A stretch of DNA of 64,000 nucleotides from NCBI GenBank assembly GCA_946406115.1, contig OX291545.1, positions 1,612,001 to 1,676,000 of the forward strand. Direction: 5' to 3'. Positions 10,681 to 22,375 of this stretch are shown here, one piece after another. The translations under genes were made by a program, and so were the position numbers. Each line of letters starts with the position of its first letter. Position 1 is the first letter of the stretch. This DNA is from Apoda limacodes (lineage: Eukaryota > Arthropoda > Insecta > Lepidoptera > Limacodidae). A model generated the notes under the pieces. That model saw only the letters and a list, made by a program, of their open reading frames with translations, made no database searches and had not been told where the DNA came from.

Positions 10681-13511
10681 AGACAGTACCTAACAAATAG
10701 CATAATAACACAATTTTTAATTTAGGCATAAATAAATATACTCATTACTAACAAAAATTCTTGAAGAGTTGTTTTACTCTCTGAAATAATGCTATCACAC
10801 TCACACGAGGCTTGCATAATGCATGAATATTATTATTACGACACGCTGCCATATTTCATATTAAAACTTTCTAAAAGCGAAACATTATTCAGAAACGGAG
10901 AACTTTTATAACATTGCAATTTCAAAAATCTCCCTTCACTTAAACTTTATTACTTAAGCTTTGGAATGAAAGCGTTTCAAGGAGTCTAGAGGCAGGTATT
11001 TGGTGCATTTGAGCGGCGACTCAAAGGGTTTGCGCTGACGACTGGCAGGACCGAGTAGGAACACCACGTAAAGATGATTTTGTTGGACAGTATTATTTTA
11101 AAGACAGTTAATAAAACGGTTTGGGCTTAGTTACAAATGTATTAATGTAATCGGTAGCTTTAGGGCTTTCACTCTTCGGTTTATAGTTACATAAAAAATA
11201 TTTAAGCTAAAAACAATATGGAGTAGCATTTATCATTAAAAAACCTATAAACTAGTATATCAGATCAACACCTGACACATAAATTAAGATACAATTGGAT
11301 TTTAACCATCGAGAATTTGTGTTTAGAAGTAATTCGCATCCACATTACTATTATGAAATATTAAAATATTCCTATTTTATGAAAAAGAGGATTTTTAATT
11401 GATTTTTTTATTATTCTATATGTTATGGTCAGCCTACACTTAAAGGAATTTACTATGTAATGACTGTGCAGTGTGCAATGTGCAGGGTGGACGAGACGCT
11501 TGGATAAGCCGTTTTACTGCAACTTCTAGTAGCTATAGGATATCATAGGTATTTCACCAACTTTAAAAAAAGATAAGGTTCTCAATAAGATTTGTTTTAA
11601 GTATAAAGTTTTATTTATATTTGGTTATTTGCAAACTTTGGCACTCTATAACTCGCAAAATACACAATTTAGAAAAAAGTATAAAAGATCTGTCAAATGA
11701 CACCTTACATAACATGGTGTTCGCAAACAATATTCCTTAGTTCAATGTATGGAGCTACTCTTACCATTTTTTGTTTTTTTTAAATTTTGTTACAAAACTG
11801 TACAAAACGGTGGTTCCTATTATATATTTATTTATTTTGTGAAAAATTATCAGAATCAATGCAAAGACGGTCGAATTATAAGGCTATGAAAAACGAATGG
11901 TTGGGCGGATTCACATGTCAACAAGCGTGCAGTTTTTGCCATTTGGCTGTGGAACCCTAAGATATCAAACTTTTGGCAAATTTAAACTAAAATACAAAGT
12001 ATTTCTTTTCAAGTACACTGCATAAACAGCACTTTTGGATATCAAATTTGACTTAATAGTCAAAGATTTCACCATTGGTTCGGAATTATTTTACTACCGA
12101 CAAGAGTCGGAAAGAAACTCAGTAGTTAATCTTCTGGACTCCCTTTTTCCTATCTCAGATGTTATCTTGGGTAGGTATATGCAGAGAATATTACAATCAC
12201 AAAGTAGACTATACACTCGTTTGTCACATTTAACGTATTTTACTGACTCATATTCTTTCTATATCAGAGCTTTTAGAATATTATAAAGACTTACACAAAT
12301 GGACAACTGTCGATAACTATGGTATGTATGGAAAGCTGATATAAATCTAGTAAATAAAGCATTAGTCATTCAAATGGCTAGTCAAGCGCACAAAGCGCCT
12401 AAAATTATAGTATAAAATATAAACGCTCATATGTTTTGAAACTTTAGTTCTAAACAACAAACTTATTTCACACCAAAGGGAGTTCCCCCATTACAGGTGT
12501 GGGACGGTTTTAACAACTAGTTCGCTTTGGAAATTATAATATTCCCAACTTTCATACGGCGCTTACTAATGTCTAAGATATCAATATTATTGAGAGAGTA
12601 AATGTGTCATCTAACTACTAAATATTTTTTACACATCGTTTTAAAGAAGATTGAAACGTGAGCTATTGCTACTGACATCTGTTTTTTTTTTTAATTAGAT
12701 TGTGTTGTTATGAAATCACCTATAAAGGTTAGTTTACTATTCAAAATATAAATGTATCATTATTGTATGCATAATAAACACATTTCGCCTTTGTGACGTA
12801 AAGGTATTAATAGTGCCTTACGCTATCAAACGTAGAAAAATCTATTCTCGTGGGAACTCTTGTCTGGAATAGGAAGATGTACTGTACTTCTTCATCTCTT
12901 TGACTATTTTTGTGCCACAAAACAGGTCAATTAGATGTATTTACGCAAAAACATACTTTCGTATTTGTACACCGACGAGCAAAAATCACTTACATATACC
13001 ACAATATTTTCTAAACAATTCATGATACCTAAAAATAAACATTAAAGCGTATTAAAATATTTATGTGTAAAATGAAACTCTTTTTAATTAACTAGTTTAT
13101 CTACCTATCTGTACTAGTTTATGAAATATCGTCGTTTATGTAGGTAAATGACTAGTTATTTTTTCTAGTTATATTTTAAACTCACATTTTATTCGCCTAA
13201 GCACCAAGTAAGCTGAAATGTTGGTTCCTTGGTAGGAATCTTGCTATTCTCAGTTTCTCTTGCTGTCATGCTGGAACACTTCACACATTCACTCAGTTTT
13301 ATAGTTGGCATAAAACTTGGGGCTGCAGTGTAGACGTCGTCAGGCCGATAAACTTGCCGGGATTTCATATTATAATGTTGTGTGATATAACATTATACAA
13401 AGTTTGTTCAATGTTAGAAGGTGACAAATGTTGATTTCTATATGTCAAATAAGTAAAGAAACGCATAAAGAGTTTTATTTTGGTAGAGTTTGTTTTTTTG
13501 CGGTATATTAT
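10681..13511. other. No gene seen; small repeat scrap at 11925-11960
   Basis: AT-rich. At 11925-11960 a family H head fragment (TTTGCCATTTGGCTG then GGAACCC) is visible. The 83-codon frame at 12035-12286 starts with a non-ATG codon and carries only a vaguely repeat-like TATTTTACTACCGACAAG segment, so it is not called a gene. Confidence 0.45.
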
Positions 13512-13745
13512 AAACTAGCCGAACCCCGCAGTTTCACCCGCGGATAAATTTATTCCCGTGGAAACTTTTGATCGGGATAAAAGTATTATCTTTGTCTTTC
13601 TCTGTCCACAAAAGCATCATTGTTACGACGTGATAAGTACACCATAAAAAAGAATCCCGTGGGAACTCTCGATTGGTATAAAAACTATGTAATATCCAAA
13701 AAAGGCTATTCCTGCGCCAAAAATCAGTTCATTTTATAGTCTTGA
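13512..13745 (+). repeat. Family G repeat
   Basis: The copy starts AACTAGCCGAACCCCGCAG and TTCACCCGCGG, then CCCGTGGAAACTTTTGATCG and GGGATAAAAGTATTATC. A second GGGAACTCTCGATTGG-TATAAAA block follows, so part of the unit may be duplicated within the copy. Confidence 0.65.
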
Positions 13746-15708
13746 CTATTAACACACGAGTGATCCCCTTGGAATTAATTATATTATATTACTTTTAATT
13801 TGCATACCTATGTACATAACATCAAGCCGGTTACCCGCAGATGTACCATGGCTGGCACATCACTTTTGCTTCATACACTTACATAATTGCCTTCGTACAC
13901 TTTCGACGGCTTACGGTAAGTTGAATCCTCCTTAAGATTTTAATTATTTTGAAGCCCTTATCTGAAATATTAACTTAAGTCAGTTAAGTTGTTGATTGTG
14001 TCGAAAAAAAAAAAAACTAAAAACATCCTGTAAGTTATTATGACGCGTATTATTATCTATATTTTTATGTTCAGAACTATTAACATGGACGGACAAACCA
14101 AATTTCTATGTGTAGGAGTAGGAATAACGCTCAAAATAAGTCTATATATATTTTTCAATTTCGTTTAGGTAATTTACGTTCAGCAACTCAAGACCTCATA
14201 AATCTAGTGTCTAGAATATGAATCATAGGAATGGGATTTAAGTGATAAATATCACTCAAGATATCGCCGTCGGCATTTTGTGATTCATGTAACTGCACCT
14301 TTACATCCCTGGTTATACCCACTCATTTTTGAACCTTAGTTTTTCATTATAATGTTTATATCAAAACCATTTATATAATTTTGATAATAGTATTATATTT
14401 CATTGTACTATTAAAAAATTAAATCGTAAACAGAGAATCTTTTCCTAACAATCTGTATACGGTATATATTAATTAGGCATCTGTATACTATATTATACCG
14501 TATTTTTAAATTTTAAATAAAACAGTACGACTAAATGAATAACTATGCATATTAATACCACAATAGATATTAATAAATATTTATATGTATAATTGAAAAC
14601 AATTTCGCGAGAAATACGTGTTTATTTAATGAACAAACTCTGTTACATATAAAACTTCGTCTATTTTGATGATAAAATGTTACTACTCTAAATCAAAAGG
14701 CTTTTCTTTAGATCTAGAAAACTGCTCGAAACGCTTAGATTAAGTGGAAATTTTGTATGTATTGAAAACTTTTTCCTAACTATACTTTACTTTATAGTTT
14801 CTCACATTTTAAGTGTCGTGCTATGATGCTTTAAAACGTTATCGATGCCATATATATTTATGCTCTTCTGTCGTGAATACGCGTCAATAGTGTGCACGCA
14901 TTCCTACCAAATATATCTATTCTATAACTGTCTGATACATCATAACACGACACAACACTCGTAGTGTATCCGTGCCTTTATATTTATGTAATCTGCTTCT
15001 ACATATACACCTATATATTATTGTAAAAGTTACTAAGAGTAACAATAACCTAGAATATTGTAACTTCATGTAGGTACCTACACAAGCTTTTACAGACTTT
15101 TATTCCTTAGTTCGTCCTCGACGTAGTATACATTTGTCTTACGTACAGAGCTCCTTTTCTTCAGTCTCTGCACTTCTCTCCGGCACTCGGAGACTGCTCG
15201 GGGCACTGTTTTAATACAAGTAGGCCTTACGGGAATTTCCATGTTTCATCTAGATTGTCTTGTAGCGGCGCAGGCGCTGTGCACACTTGACTACTAATTT
15301 GCCTTAGGGAACAGCAAACTTACCATTTTAATTATGCTGCTTGCAGTTTACAAGTGCATTCAATTTAAGCATCTAAATTAATATTGTATAAAATATCGTT
15401 TTTTTTTGTGGGTATGCGTTGGTGTAATTTGTTAAGTCTATTGTGTGCGGTAAACTGTTGTAGATGTGAACATTAAAATAGACTCTTTTCGAATACAATT
15501 AAGATGTAAATATTGTATTTAAACTGTAGAATTATATTTGTTTGTATAATATGCAAGTTGTGGTTCAGTTGCATGTTAGATTGTTAAAAATTGATTGCTT
15601 CCTTTATATTATTCCTTTATATTAAAATCTAAGAAAGTTATTTACAATTTAATCTTCAAAATGCTTAGTTTAAATAAAATTGTTTAAAACTTATTGTATA
15701 TGAGTGTC
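13746..15708. other. No gene seen
   Basis: AT-rich, with a modest GC rise at 15115-15260. No reading frame, repeat family or RNA gene was recognised. Confidence 0.45.
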
Positions 15709-16050
15709 CATTGTTTAGCGTTCCGTACCCAAAGGGTAATTAGCGGAACCCTATTACTAAGACTCCGCTGTCCGTCCGTCCGTCCGCCTGTCACTAGGCT
15801 GTCTCATGAAGGAGATGTATTTCTATTGCCGCTATAATAACAAATACTAAAAAACAGAATAAAATAAATATTTAAGGGGGCTCCCATACTACAAACGTGA
15901 TTTTTTTCCTTGCTCGATATTGATAACGGCAACAGGTAGAAGCTTGAAATATTAACAGAATATTTAGTTATAAACTTTGAAAATAAATAAATAAATTAAA
16001 GTAAAACAAATATTTAAGGGAGGCTCCCATACAACAAACGTGATTTTTAT
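15709..16050 (+). repeat. Family H repeat with internal duplication
   Basis: The head reads GCGTTCCGTACCCAAAGGG then CCCTATTACTAAGACTCCGC and a CCGT-rich run. A block ATAAATATTTAAGGGGGCTC plus CCATACTACAAACGTG occurs at about 15865-15902. It is repeated as AAATATTTAAGGGAGGCTCC about 140 bases later. The copy at 52825-53083 has this block once. The usual CGAGTCCGACTCGCACTTGG tail is missing. Confidence 0.7.
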
Positions 16051-16391
16051 TTATTTTTTACTTTGGTGTTGCCATCAAAAGCGTTAATCTCTTAGTCGAC
16101 TAGACATAAGGACTTCATACCGCTATTATTCCTCCCTCTAGTTAGTTTTTAAAGCGATTTGTTTTTTTTATGTCGATCGATTGATAATTACTGATACTAT
16201 TTTATTTTATTAATTTATATATTTCTTATATTCTAACTCAAATAAACCCTTGTAGTACTTTTAAACTATACTTTGTATTATTTTGTTCGAGCACTAAACA
16301 TTCCGCACTTGGTATTAATTCGTTTTAACAAACACAACGTATGTTCAGGTAACGAATCAGTACCTCGTTCATCATATCATCATCATATTAG

Positions 16392-16765
16392 CTCAAATTA
16401 TTATTAGCTGCTGGACATAAGCCTCTGATATGGCGCGCCATTACTCCCGGTCCTCTACCTTCCGCATACAGCCACCACCAGCCACCCTTTTAAGGTTGTC
16501 GGTCCACCGGGCTCGAGAGCGTCCCACGCTTTGCCTTCCCGTACGCGGTGTCCACTCTAGGACACGTCTGCTCCATCGGCCATCGGTCATCTGACAGCTG
16601 TGGCCAGCCCACTGCCACTTCAGCTTGCTAACTCTGCGAGCTATATCGGTAACGTTAGCTCTATTCCGGATGTCCTAATTTCGGATCCGATCCCTAAGAG
16701 ACACTCCAAGTATAGCTCGCTCCATTGCGCGCTGAGCGTCCTTGAACTTGTGGACCAGCCCCGCT
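16392..16765 (-). mobile_element. RTE-type LINE, reverse-transcriptase C-terminus (pseudogene)
   Basis: The minus strand reads LVHKFKDAQRAMERAILGV, SLRDRIRN, a stop, then NRANVTDIARRVSKLKWQW, AGH, TDGRWSRRVLEW, PRTGRQSVGR, RARWTDNLKRVAG and, after another stop, ISEAYVQQL. These are hallmark blocks at the end of lepidopteran RTE-like polyproteins (KLKWQWAGH, RWTDD, EAYVQQ). Two in-frame stops make it a dead, truncated copy. It is GC-rich compared with its flanks. The plus-strand 83-codon frame at 16600-16851 is its antisense shadow. Confidence 0.9.
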
Positions 16766-17084
16766 ATAAGTGTTTGTTCAATCAATTTCAAATAAACTAT
16801 ACATTACACAATAGCAAACACCTCGAAATAAATTTCTTAACTCATTTATGAATTACACCTAAGGAAGTTAAAAGGAAACCAAAAATTTAAAATCTCAAAC
16901 AATAATAAAAGTATTAAGGTAGTTAAATCTTTTGGAGTTTTGTATGTTGTTACAGTAGACACTGTTTGTAACTTTAGTAGGTTTTCTTCATTCAGTGTTA
17001 CTTATTTTATTATCCAATAAACAAAGTCAAAAAATATATGTAGTACTCTCATAATATGTTCAAATACTTTGCAAACCATACTGA

Positions 17085-17300
17085 TAGTGGGCAGGCCACA
17101 TCATGTCGAACCGTTAACCGATCGGTAAGAATGTAGTGACCATGAATCGTAAGACAGAACGTGGGGCGTCCTCCTATCAGGTGGATTGACGCTCAGTTTG
17201 CAGCCTACACCCTGCGGCTCAGGACTGGCTGGTGTCAAGACACACAAGGGAGGCTTACGTATAGCATCGAACGATATTCGGCTAAAACGAAGACTCGTTC
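17085..17300 (+). mobile_element. RTE-type LINE C-terminus, second diverged copy
   Basis: Read in shifting frames, the plus strand gives WAGHIMSNR, VGRPPIRWID, then QDWLVSRH and TREAYV, a stop, HRTIFG and a stop. These match the last 70 or so residues of RTE-type polyproteins. Several frameshifts and stops separate the blocks. It lies about 320 bases from, and in the opposite orientation to, the fragment at 16392-16765, and is much more diverged. Confidence 0.7.
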
Positions 17301-18044
17301 TCCTTGGTGAAGAAATGTTACGGAACCGACATTTTACGGAGCAGCCACCTAGTTGTTTTTAATGTTCAAATGTATATGTTTATTTGATATAACACTAGAT
17401 ACTAGTAGTCTCTTACTAGTTCAGTTTTCAGTATAAAACATTTTTTCCACTTCCATTCTGCCCCCCTCGTCTCATTGTTTGTGTGAACCGTTCATTACCT
17501 GAAGCAGGGGGCGCAGACAAGCGAGCACATTGTTTCACACGTTACGTGCTTCAGAGACGTTTAGTGTAGCCTTTAAAGTGCACAGACATACATATTCGTA
17601 CATACATACATGTAGAATGTTTGTTTGTTGACGGTAGCGGAGTTAGGGAGAGAAGGGGAGATAACGAGTGTAGTTAGGTTTACATTTGTATGTTAAGATT
17701 ACCTATTGTTTTTCTACGTTTGTGTTGATATTTTTTTTAATTTACGTAACCTTTATATAGGTAAAAACTTTTTAGAACAGTAAAACTTATGTTTAAATTT
17801 ATTAAATACTTTGGTATTTTTAATGTATTCAGAAAACAAAAATGTTTTGATTTGTTTTGGAATTAAAATTTATGTTAAAATTAAAACTTTTTTAAGACAG
17901 TAATTTAGATTTTTTAATTGAAATGTTTAAATTTAAACGATTCTCTTAAGGAATGTTAAAACAAATGTACCTGGTCGTTATCAAATCCGTATGAGCCAAA
18001 AACTGTGTGTTTGGATGGCGGTTTTTTGTATGTGCTTTGAATAT
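17301..18044. other. No gene seen
   Basis: Mostly AT-rich. A mixed-composition stretch at 17455-17660, with a CCCCCC run and an ACATAC run, has no recognised content. Confidence 0.45.
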
Positions 18045-18166
18045 ATATTTTTTATACCACTAAGTGGGCTAACAAGCTTGCATTCCGCCTGATGGTAAGC
18101 GGTTACCGCAGCCTATAGACTCGCACGTTGCCGACCCTTCAAATATCCAATAACTTCTTTCTTGAA
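18045..18166 (-). mobile_element. LINE 3' end, copy C
   Basis: On the minus strand the sequence has a TTGGATATTTGAAGGGTCGG block, CAACGTGCGAG, GGTAACCGCTTACCATCAGG, and CCCACTTAGTGGTAT before an A-run at 18045-18053. It aligns with the last 120 bases of the element at 4898-5404, but about 20 bases between the CGAG and TCTATAG blocks are missing. Only the extreme 3' end survives. Confidence 0.8.
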
Positions 18167-18244
18167 TCTAAATTGGCACAGATAATTAGAACTTAATTTA
18201 TCATATTTGTTTAGTAAATCCTACACTCAGTATTGTGCTAAAAG

Positions 18245-18832
18245 TTCAGAAATACACAATTGCACGCCTCATAAGCGGAGCGGTGAGGTAGTGATCTACT
18301 CTCGACATGTCAAAAAACCCAGTCTTTCGAAACTTAAATGACGTTTTTTTTTTTTAATATAACACTTACAGTATAATATGAGTGCACTAATATGAAGTTA
18401 AATAATCTGTCTAGCACATATGGTACATTTTATAAACAATTAATTTGTTTAATATAATAAATAATAACATTAAAACTAATCATTCTTGGACTTCCGTGAG
18501 TCTGTGTTTATGTGACCATGTATGTGGCAGAGAAATTGGTCGAAAACTTCATCTTACCGGAATACTTTTGTTTTTAATATATAAAGTATTACACTGTGCT
18601 GATTCCTAGTTAATATTAGCGTTCTAAGTACTGTCGTTTAATTATAATTTATAAAAAACTAATATACCACTGTATACTGTATATCTATATATATATCTTT
18701 TATTTTTATTTTATAGTATATTTTTTCCTCACCTTATTTGTTATTTTATTTTAATAAAACTGGAGTTTTTGTTTTAGAATTTTTTTTTTAAATGTGAATT
18801 ACCGCTATGAGGCGTGCACTTTTGGATTTTCC
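18245..18832. mobile_element. MITE-like element with imperfect terminal inverted repeats
   Basis: The left end has CAATTGCACGCCTCATAAGC at about 18258-18277. The reverse complement of the right end has AAAAGTGCACGCCTCATAGC at about 18804-18823. These form inverted arms of roughly 35 bp enclosing about 510 bp of AT-rich non-coding DNA. No transposase is encoded. A target-site duplication is not obvious. Class is unknown. Confidence 0.6.
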
Positions 18833-19021
18833 AAATTTTAAAAAAATCACTAAAAACTAAAACTAAGCTCCTAAATCAGACAAAACATGAAGCTAAGTGT
18901 TTTCTTTTCCTTGTCAACGAACGTCTATTTTAATCAGACTCTATTTTTGGTGTGGTCTTTATCTGTGGTATTTTTAATCAGACTCTTACTAAATTTAAAT
19001 GAGAAATCATTATATATAAAA

Positions 19022-19531
19022 CAGGCCTAGTGCAAGTTCGACTCGCGCACCGAGGGTTACCTCCTACCAACATTTACATAATTTACAAACACTTAACAAA
19101 AAAAAAGTGTGCCGCTAAGCCCATCCAATTATTGACCAAGTTTGACGTTGCTTAACTTTGAATGTCGTTTCCAACAAACATATGTGTTACTGTTTTTCCT
19201 AATGATAAGTTAAATGGCGCTATAACGTTATTATTTGTTGTTAGACCTACTTTAGTAAGAGCTCACACACACAATATCTGCAAGATTGAAGCTAGTATGT
19301 GTAACTGATTTCACGATAAAGCAACTATGTTATTAAAAGTTTATAAAAAGTTACCTGCACATTTTTTTATTGAAAACGATATTTAAAGTTAAGCAACGTT
19401 GGTCTTGGTCAGTGATTGGATGGGTGACAACTTATCGGCACACTTTTTGTTTTTCTTAGTGTTCGTAAACTACGTAAATCGTGGTTCGGAACTCACGGTG
19501 CGCTAGTCCAACTTGCACTTGGCCGACCTTA
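19022..19531. mobile_element. Head-to-head pair of 5S rRNA-like SINE arms
   Basis: The right arm (plus strand, about 19388-19531) begins AGTTAAGCAACGTTGGTC, then TTGGTCAGTGATTGGATGGG. This resembles the internal promoter half of 5S rRNA. It then runs through TTATCGGCACACTTTTTG to a tail, GTCCAACTTGCACTTGGCC. The left arm (19022-19168) is the same unit inverted: tail-like CCTAGTGCAAGTTCGACTCG first, AGTGTGCCGCTAAGCCCATC in the middle, GACGTTGCTTAACTTTGAAT last. The whole is therefore an inverted repeat with arms of about 145 bp and a spacer of about 220 bp. 5S-derived SINEs are a known class; the assignment here is from recall of the 5S sequence. Confidence 0.65.
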
Positions 19532-19536
19532 ATAAA

Positions 19537-19657
19537 ACGCATGTAAATTTACGTAATTTACAAAAACGACAAAATAAAAGTGTGCCGCAAAGCAGTCACC
19601 ATTCAAGTACTGACCAAGTCTGACGTTGCTTAGCTTTGAACGTAAATTTACATGCGT
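19537..19657 (-). mobile_element. Third 5S-like arm, boxed by 18-bp perfect inverted repeats
   Basis: On the minus strand this reads AAGCTAAGCAACGTCAGACT, TGGTCAGTACTTGAATGG, then TTTGCGGCACACTTTTATTT. It is the closest of the three arms to 5S rRNA. It is bounded by ACGCATGTAAATTTACGT at 19537-19554 and the exact reverse complement at 19640-19657. It lies directly after the paired arms, in the orientation of the left one. Confidence 0.65.
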
Positions 19658-20764
19658 AATATAAATTAATGAAACCTGAAAACATCAAACTTTTGGATAG
19701 ATCTAGTTTATTTATATATTTATAGTTTATTATCGATACGATGGATATTGTTCGTGAAACACTTTCAGGATCAGTCATCAGTATTTTGATATCGTGTATA
19801 ATTTAGAAATAATCGAGTGAGATCACTTATCGTTTCTACGTTGTACTATCCATAAAAATACTTGTGATTTTCTTAACTTAAAATCGTTTGCTTTGTATAA
19901 TCTTTAAAAAATACAGTGACAAAAATTTACTAATTACTTCACTTACCTATGATATGTATTATGTTAATATTGCTCTGTTTCACACCACAATCCTAAAACA
20001 AAAAAAAAACATTGTTATTTTTACATTAAATAAAATATCTTTTACACTGAGGCTTTACATCCATGTCATAGCAAAATTTAATTGTAATTCAATTAAAAAG
20101 TGCAAAAATTAACCGCATAGCTGTCGTAAGCATCCGTTCAGTATTAAATTAATTTTTACAAAAACAAACAATTGTTTGATATTTTACGGGCACTCTTCTC
20201 TTTTATATGTTGGCGTTTATATTTAAATTTTCGAACGGACTAATTTTTGTTACTCTTTGACTTCATAGCTGTTTTATTTTGTTTATTATCAGTGACAGCT
20301 AAACATACACATGCATCTCGCATACATCTCGCGTTTTGCCTTTCGGCCCTTGGACTAAGCTTAGTTGTGGTTTTCATATAGAGACAGTTTTATGTGTATT
20401 TTATGAATTATTAATTATTACGGACCTAAAAGATGGTTAATTGGTACTTATTTATTCTTGAAATAGGTATATGAAATGCAGTATAAAGTAACTTTTGTAA
20501 ATAAAATTACTGTTTGGGTTTGTTTGTTGTTTCCAAAACCAAAACTTCAGTGCCACACATTGTATTACAGAATTTTAGGTTTGATGAAATTTCAGCTAAT
20601 TTCTATATTTAGACGAAATATTCAATTTACCTAGTTATCGCGTTCTTTGATAAAAGTAACATGTGTCAACGAGACCAAAATCGTCATTAGACGATTATAC
20701 ATTTTTTTTTATAAAACTGAAAAATTATGACACTATTGTAATAAATTTTAAAACGGTATTTAAA
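19658..20764. other. No gene seen
   Basis: AT-rich. The open frames at 19596-19778 (minus) and 19888-20112 (plus) are short, of low complexity and unmatched to any family I know. Confidence 0.45.
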
Positions 20765-20932
20765 TGTTCATACTTTTTCATATTCATACACATATATAAA
20801 ACATAAAAAATACATAGAAAATACCTAGACCTAAGACTTAGACCTAAAACAATACAAATGTTTAGTAACATGCAGGAATCAAAACCGCATCCCTTGGTTC
20901 AGCATGATTATCCACTGAGCTACTGAGGCTAT
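20765..20932 (-). mobile_element. tRNA-derived SINE, family F, copy 1
   Basis: On the minus strand the head reads CCTCAGTAGCTCAGTGGATA, a good A box, followed about 30 bases later by GGTTTTGATTCCTGCATG, a weak B box. A tail with GGTATTTTCTATGTATTTTT follows. The tRNA-like part does not fold into a clean cloverleaf, so it is not a functional tRNA gene. Related copies lie at 26497-26690, 27205-27428 and 49770-49912. Confidence 0.65.
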
Positions 20933-21427
20933 ACGTAAGTAACCAATTCAGGGTTTCCAGGTGACAGACCAATTGAAAAAGTAAGGTACTACTTTTTAAT
21001 TTTATTTTAGACATTATATTAAGTACTCCGCTGCATTATCGTTAATGTGTTATTCAAAATACAATGAAAATAAATATATTTGATGTAAAAAAAATGTTCC
21101 CAATCGGTTATATAGAAAAAGTTGTCTGATATTTTCGTATTAGCAATATGAGTAAAAATGGCTACAAAAAAGCCTGGAATTTCTAGATACTTTCTGTTTT
21201 TGTATTGTAAGACTAGATGTCGGTAGCTTTAATACGACGTCAATTTTTTTTCTGAACATTGTTATTAAAAGTGGGGCAAACGTCCATACCGATCTTGGCC
21301 ACCTATTTTCAATACTTATATTTTTTAAATTTGCAATCTTATAAATCAATCACTTATAGGCGACAGAAAAATTAAAAAGGTAGCCTGAAATAAATCGACT
21401 TGTATGGAAACGCCGCCACTGATATAC
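20933..21427. other. No gene seen
   Basis: AT-rich sequence. The 69-codon minus frame at 21140-21349 has no recognised motif. Confidence 0.4.
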
Positions 21428-21512
21428 ACTTATTCGAGCATTATATAATTAAAATGCAAAACATACTTACATTTTTTATAAACGATAAACTGTTTATTAA
21501 GTTTTTATTTAA
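21428..21512 (+). repeat. Direct repeat X, left copy
   Basis: This segment ends ACATTTTTTATAAACGATA, then AACTGTTTATTAAGTTTTTA. It is repeated in the same orientation at 22602-22685 with roughly 85 per cent identity. The two copies bracket a 1.1-kb block made of family G sequence and a TIR element. Confidence 0.8.
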
Positions 21513-21960
21513 TAACTAGTTTGTGCCAACGGCTCCGCCCGGCCTTATTTTGGTTATCGGCTTGGGATTCTTACGACAACTCATTTATTATACTAAAGAA
21601 GTTTGTTATAGCAAGCTATAGCTGCAGCTATGGTTCGTTCTTAGAATTTGGTTATAGATACTCATTTTCCGGAATCAAAAGTAGCCTTTGTCTTGCTCCG
21701 TATCTTCAACTGTCTCTGTTCAAAATTTCAGCTTAATTGGATGCTCTGTTCCGGCAGGATTGAGTACCAAACGTTTTACTTTTAAATTTTTCTAGGTGAA
21801 AAATAGACTACCTTTGTCCTTCACCGGCACTCAAACTATCTCCATACTAATTTTCATCTAAATTGGTTATGCGGTTCCCGATTCATCCAGTGGGTGAAGC
21901 ATGATTGAGTATCAAACAACCAAACTTTCAAACTTTTGCATTTATAATATTAATAGGATA
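21513..21960 (+). repeat. Family G repeat, long copy
   Basis: The head is TGCCAACGGCTCCGCCCGGC, then TTTTGGTTATCGGC and GATTCTTACGACAACTC. The CAAGCTATAGCTGCAGCTAT block and CTCTGTTCAAAATTTCAGC follow, and the end is TATAATATTAATAGGATAG. A second set of G tail blocks (ACTCAAACTATCTCCATAC) lies within the same copy, so it appears to hold two tail units in tandem. Confidence 0.7.
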
Positions 21961-22018
21961 GTTAAATAAAGAGATAATTGATGATTTTTTCTAGCTGCTC
22001 CACCCGCCCTAAATTTGG

Positions 22019-22333
22019 TTATGATAAAATATTATTACCATGCAAATCCGCTAAAAACAATTCAGTACCACTCACGTTCAGAAGTACACCATCCACATGT
22101 GTAGGATTACACCTCCCTCCCTCCCTTCCTCCTTATGTGGCCGATGTCAACTTCAGTATAACACTTCACCACTACATTGCTAACAAAACTTGATACGTGT
22201 TTCGCCTCAACACGAGGCATCTTCAGGACGCAAGTTCTTCAGAAGGTGCACTCCTACACATGTGGAGGAGTACGCGAGTGCTACTGAATTATTTTTAGCG
22301 GATTTACAAGGTAATAAATAACATTTTATCATA
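22019..22333. mobile_element. 315-bp element with about 85-bp terminal inverted repeats
   Basis: The left arm (22019-22106) opens TTATGATAAAATATTATTAC and closes CCACATGTGTAGGA. The right arm (22249-22333) is its imperfect reverse complement, from TCCTACACATGTGGAGGAGT to ATTTTATCATAA. The centre contains ACGTGTTTCGCCTCAACACG and AGGCATCTTCAGGA. There is no coding capacity. The direct repeat CTAAATTTGGTTA occurs at 22009-22021 and 22376-22388, around the element. Confidence 0.8.
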
Positions 22334-22375
22334 ATAATGAATTTCCCCAAAATAACGCCTGATTCTATCCATAAT

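Noticed and set aside
18045..18166. Exon with splice-like ends
   Set aside because: The sequence matches the LINE 3' end with a decayed A tail.
19388..19445. Functional 5S rRNA gene
   Set aside because: Only the internal half resembles 5S, with substitutions in conserved positions. The 5' half and the 3' terminus are absent, and the unit joins a SINE-type tail.
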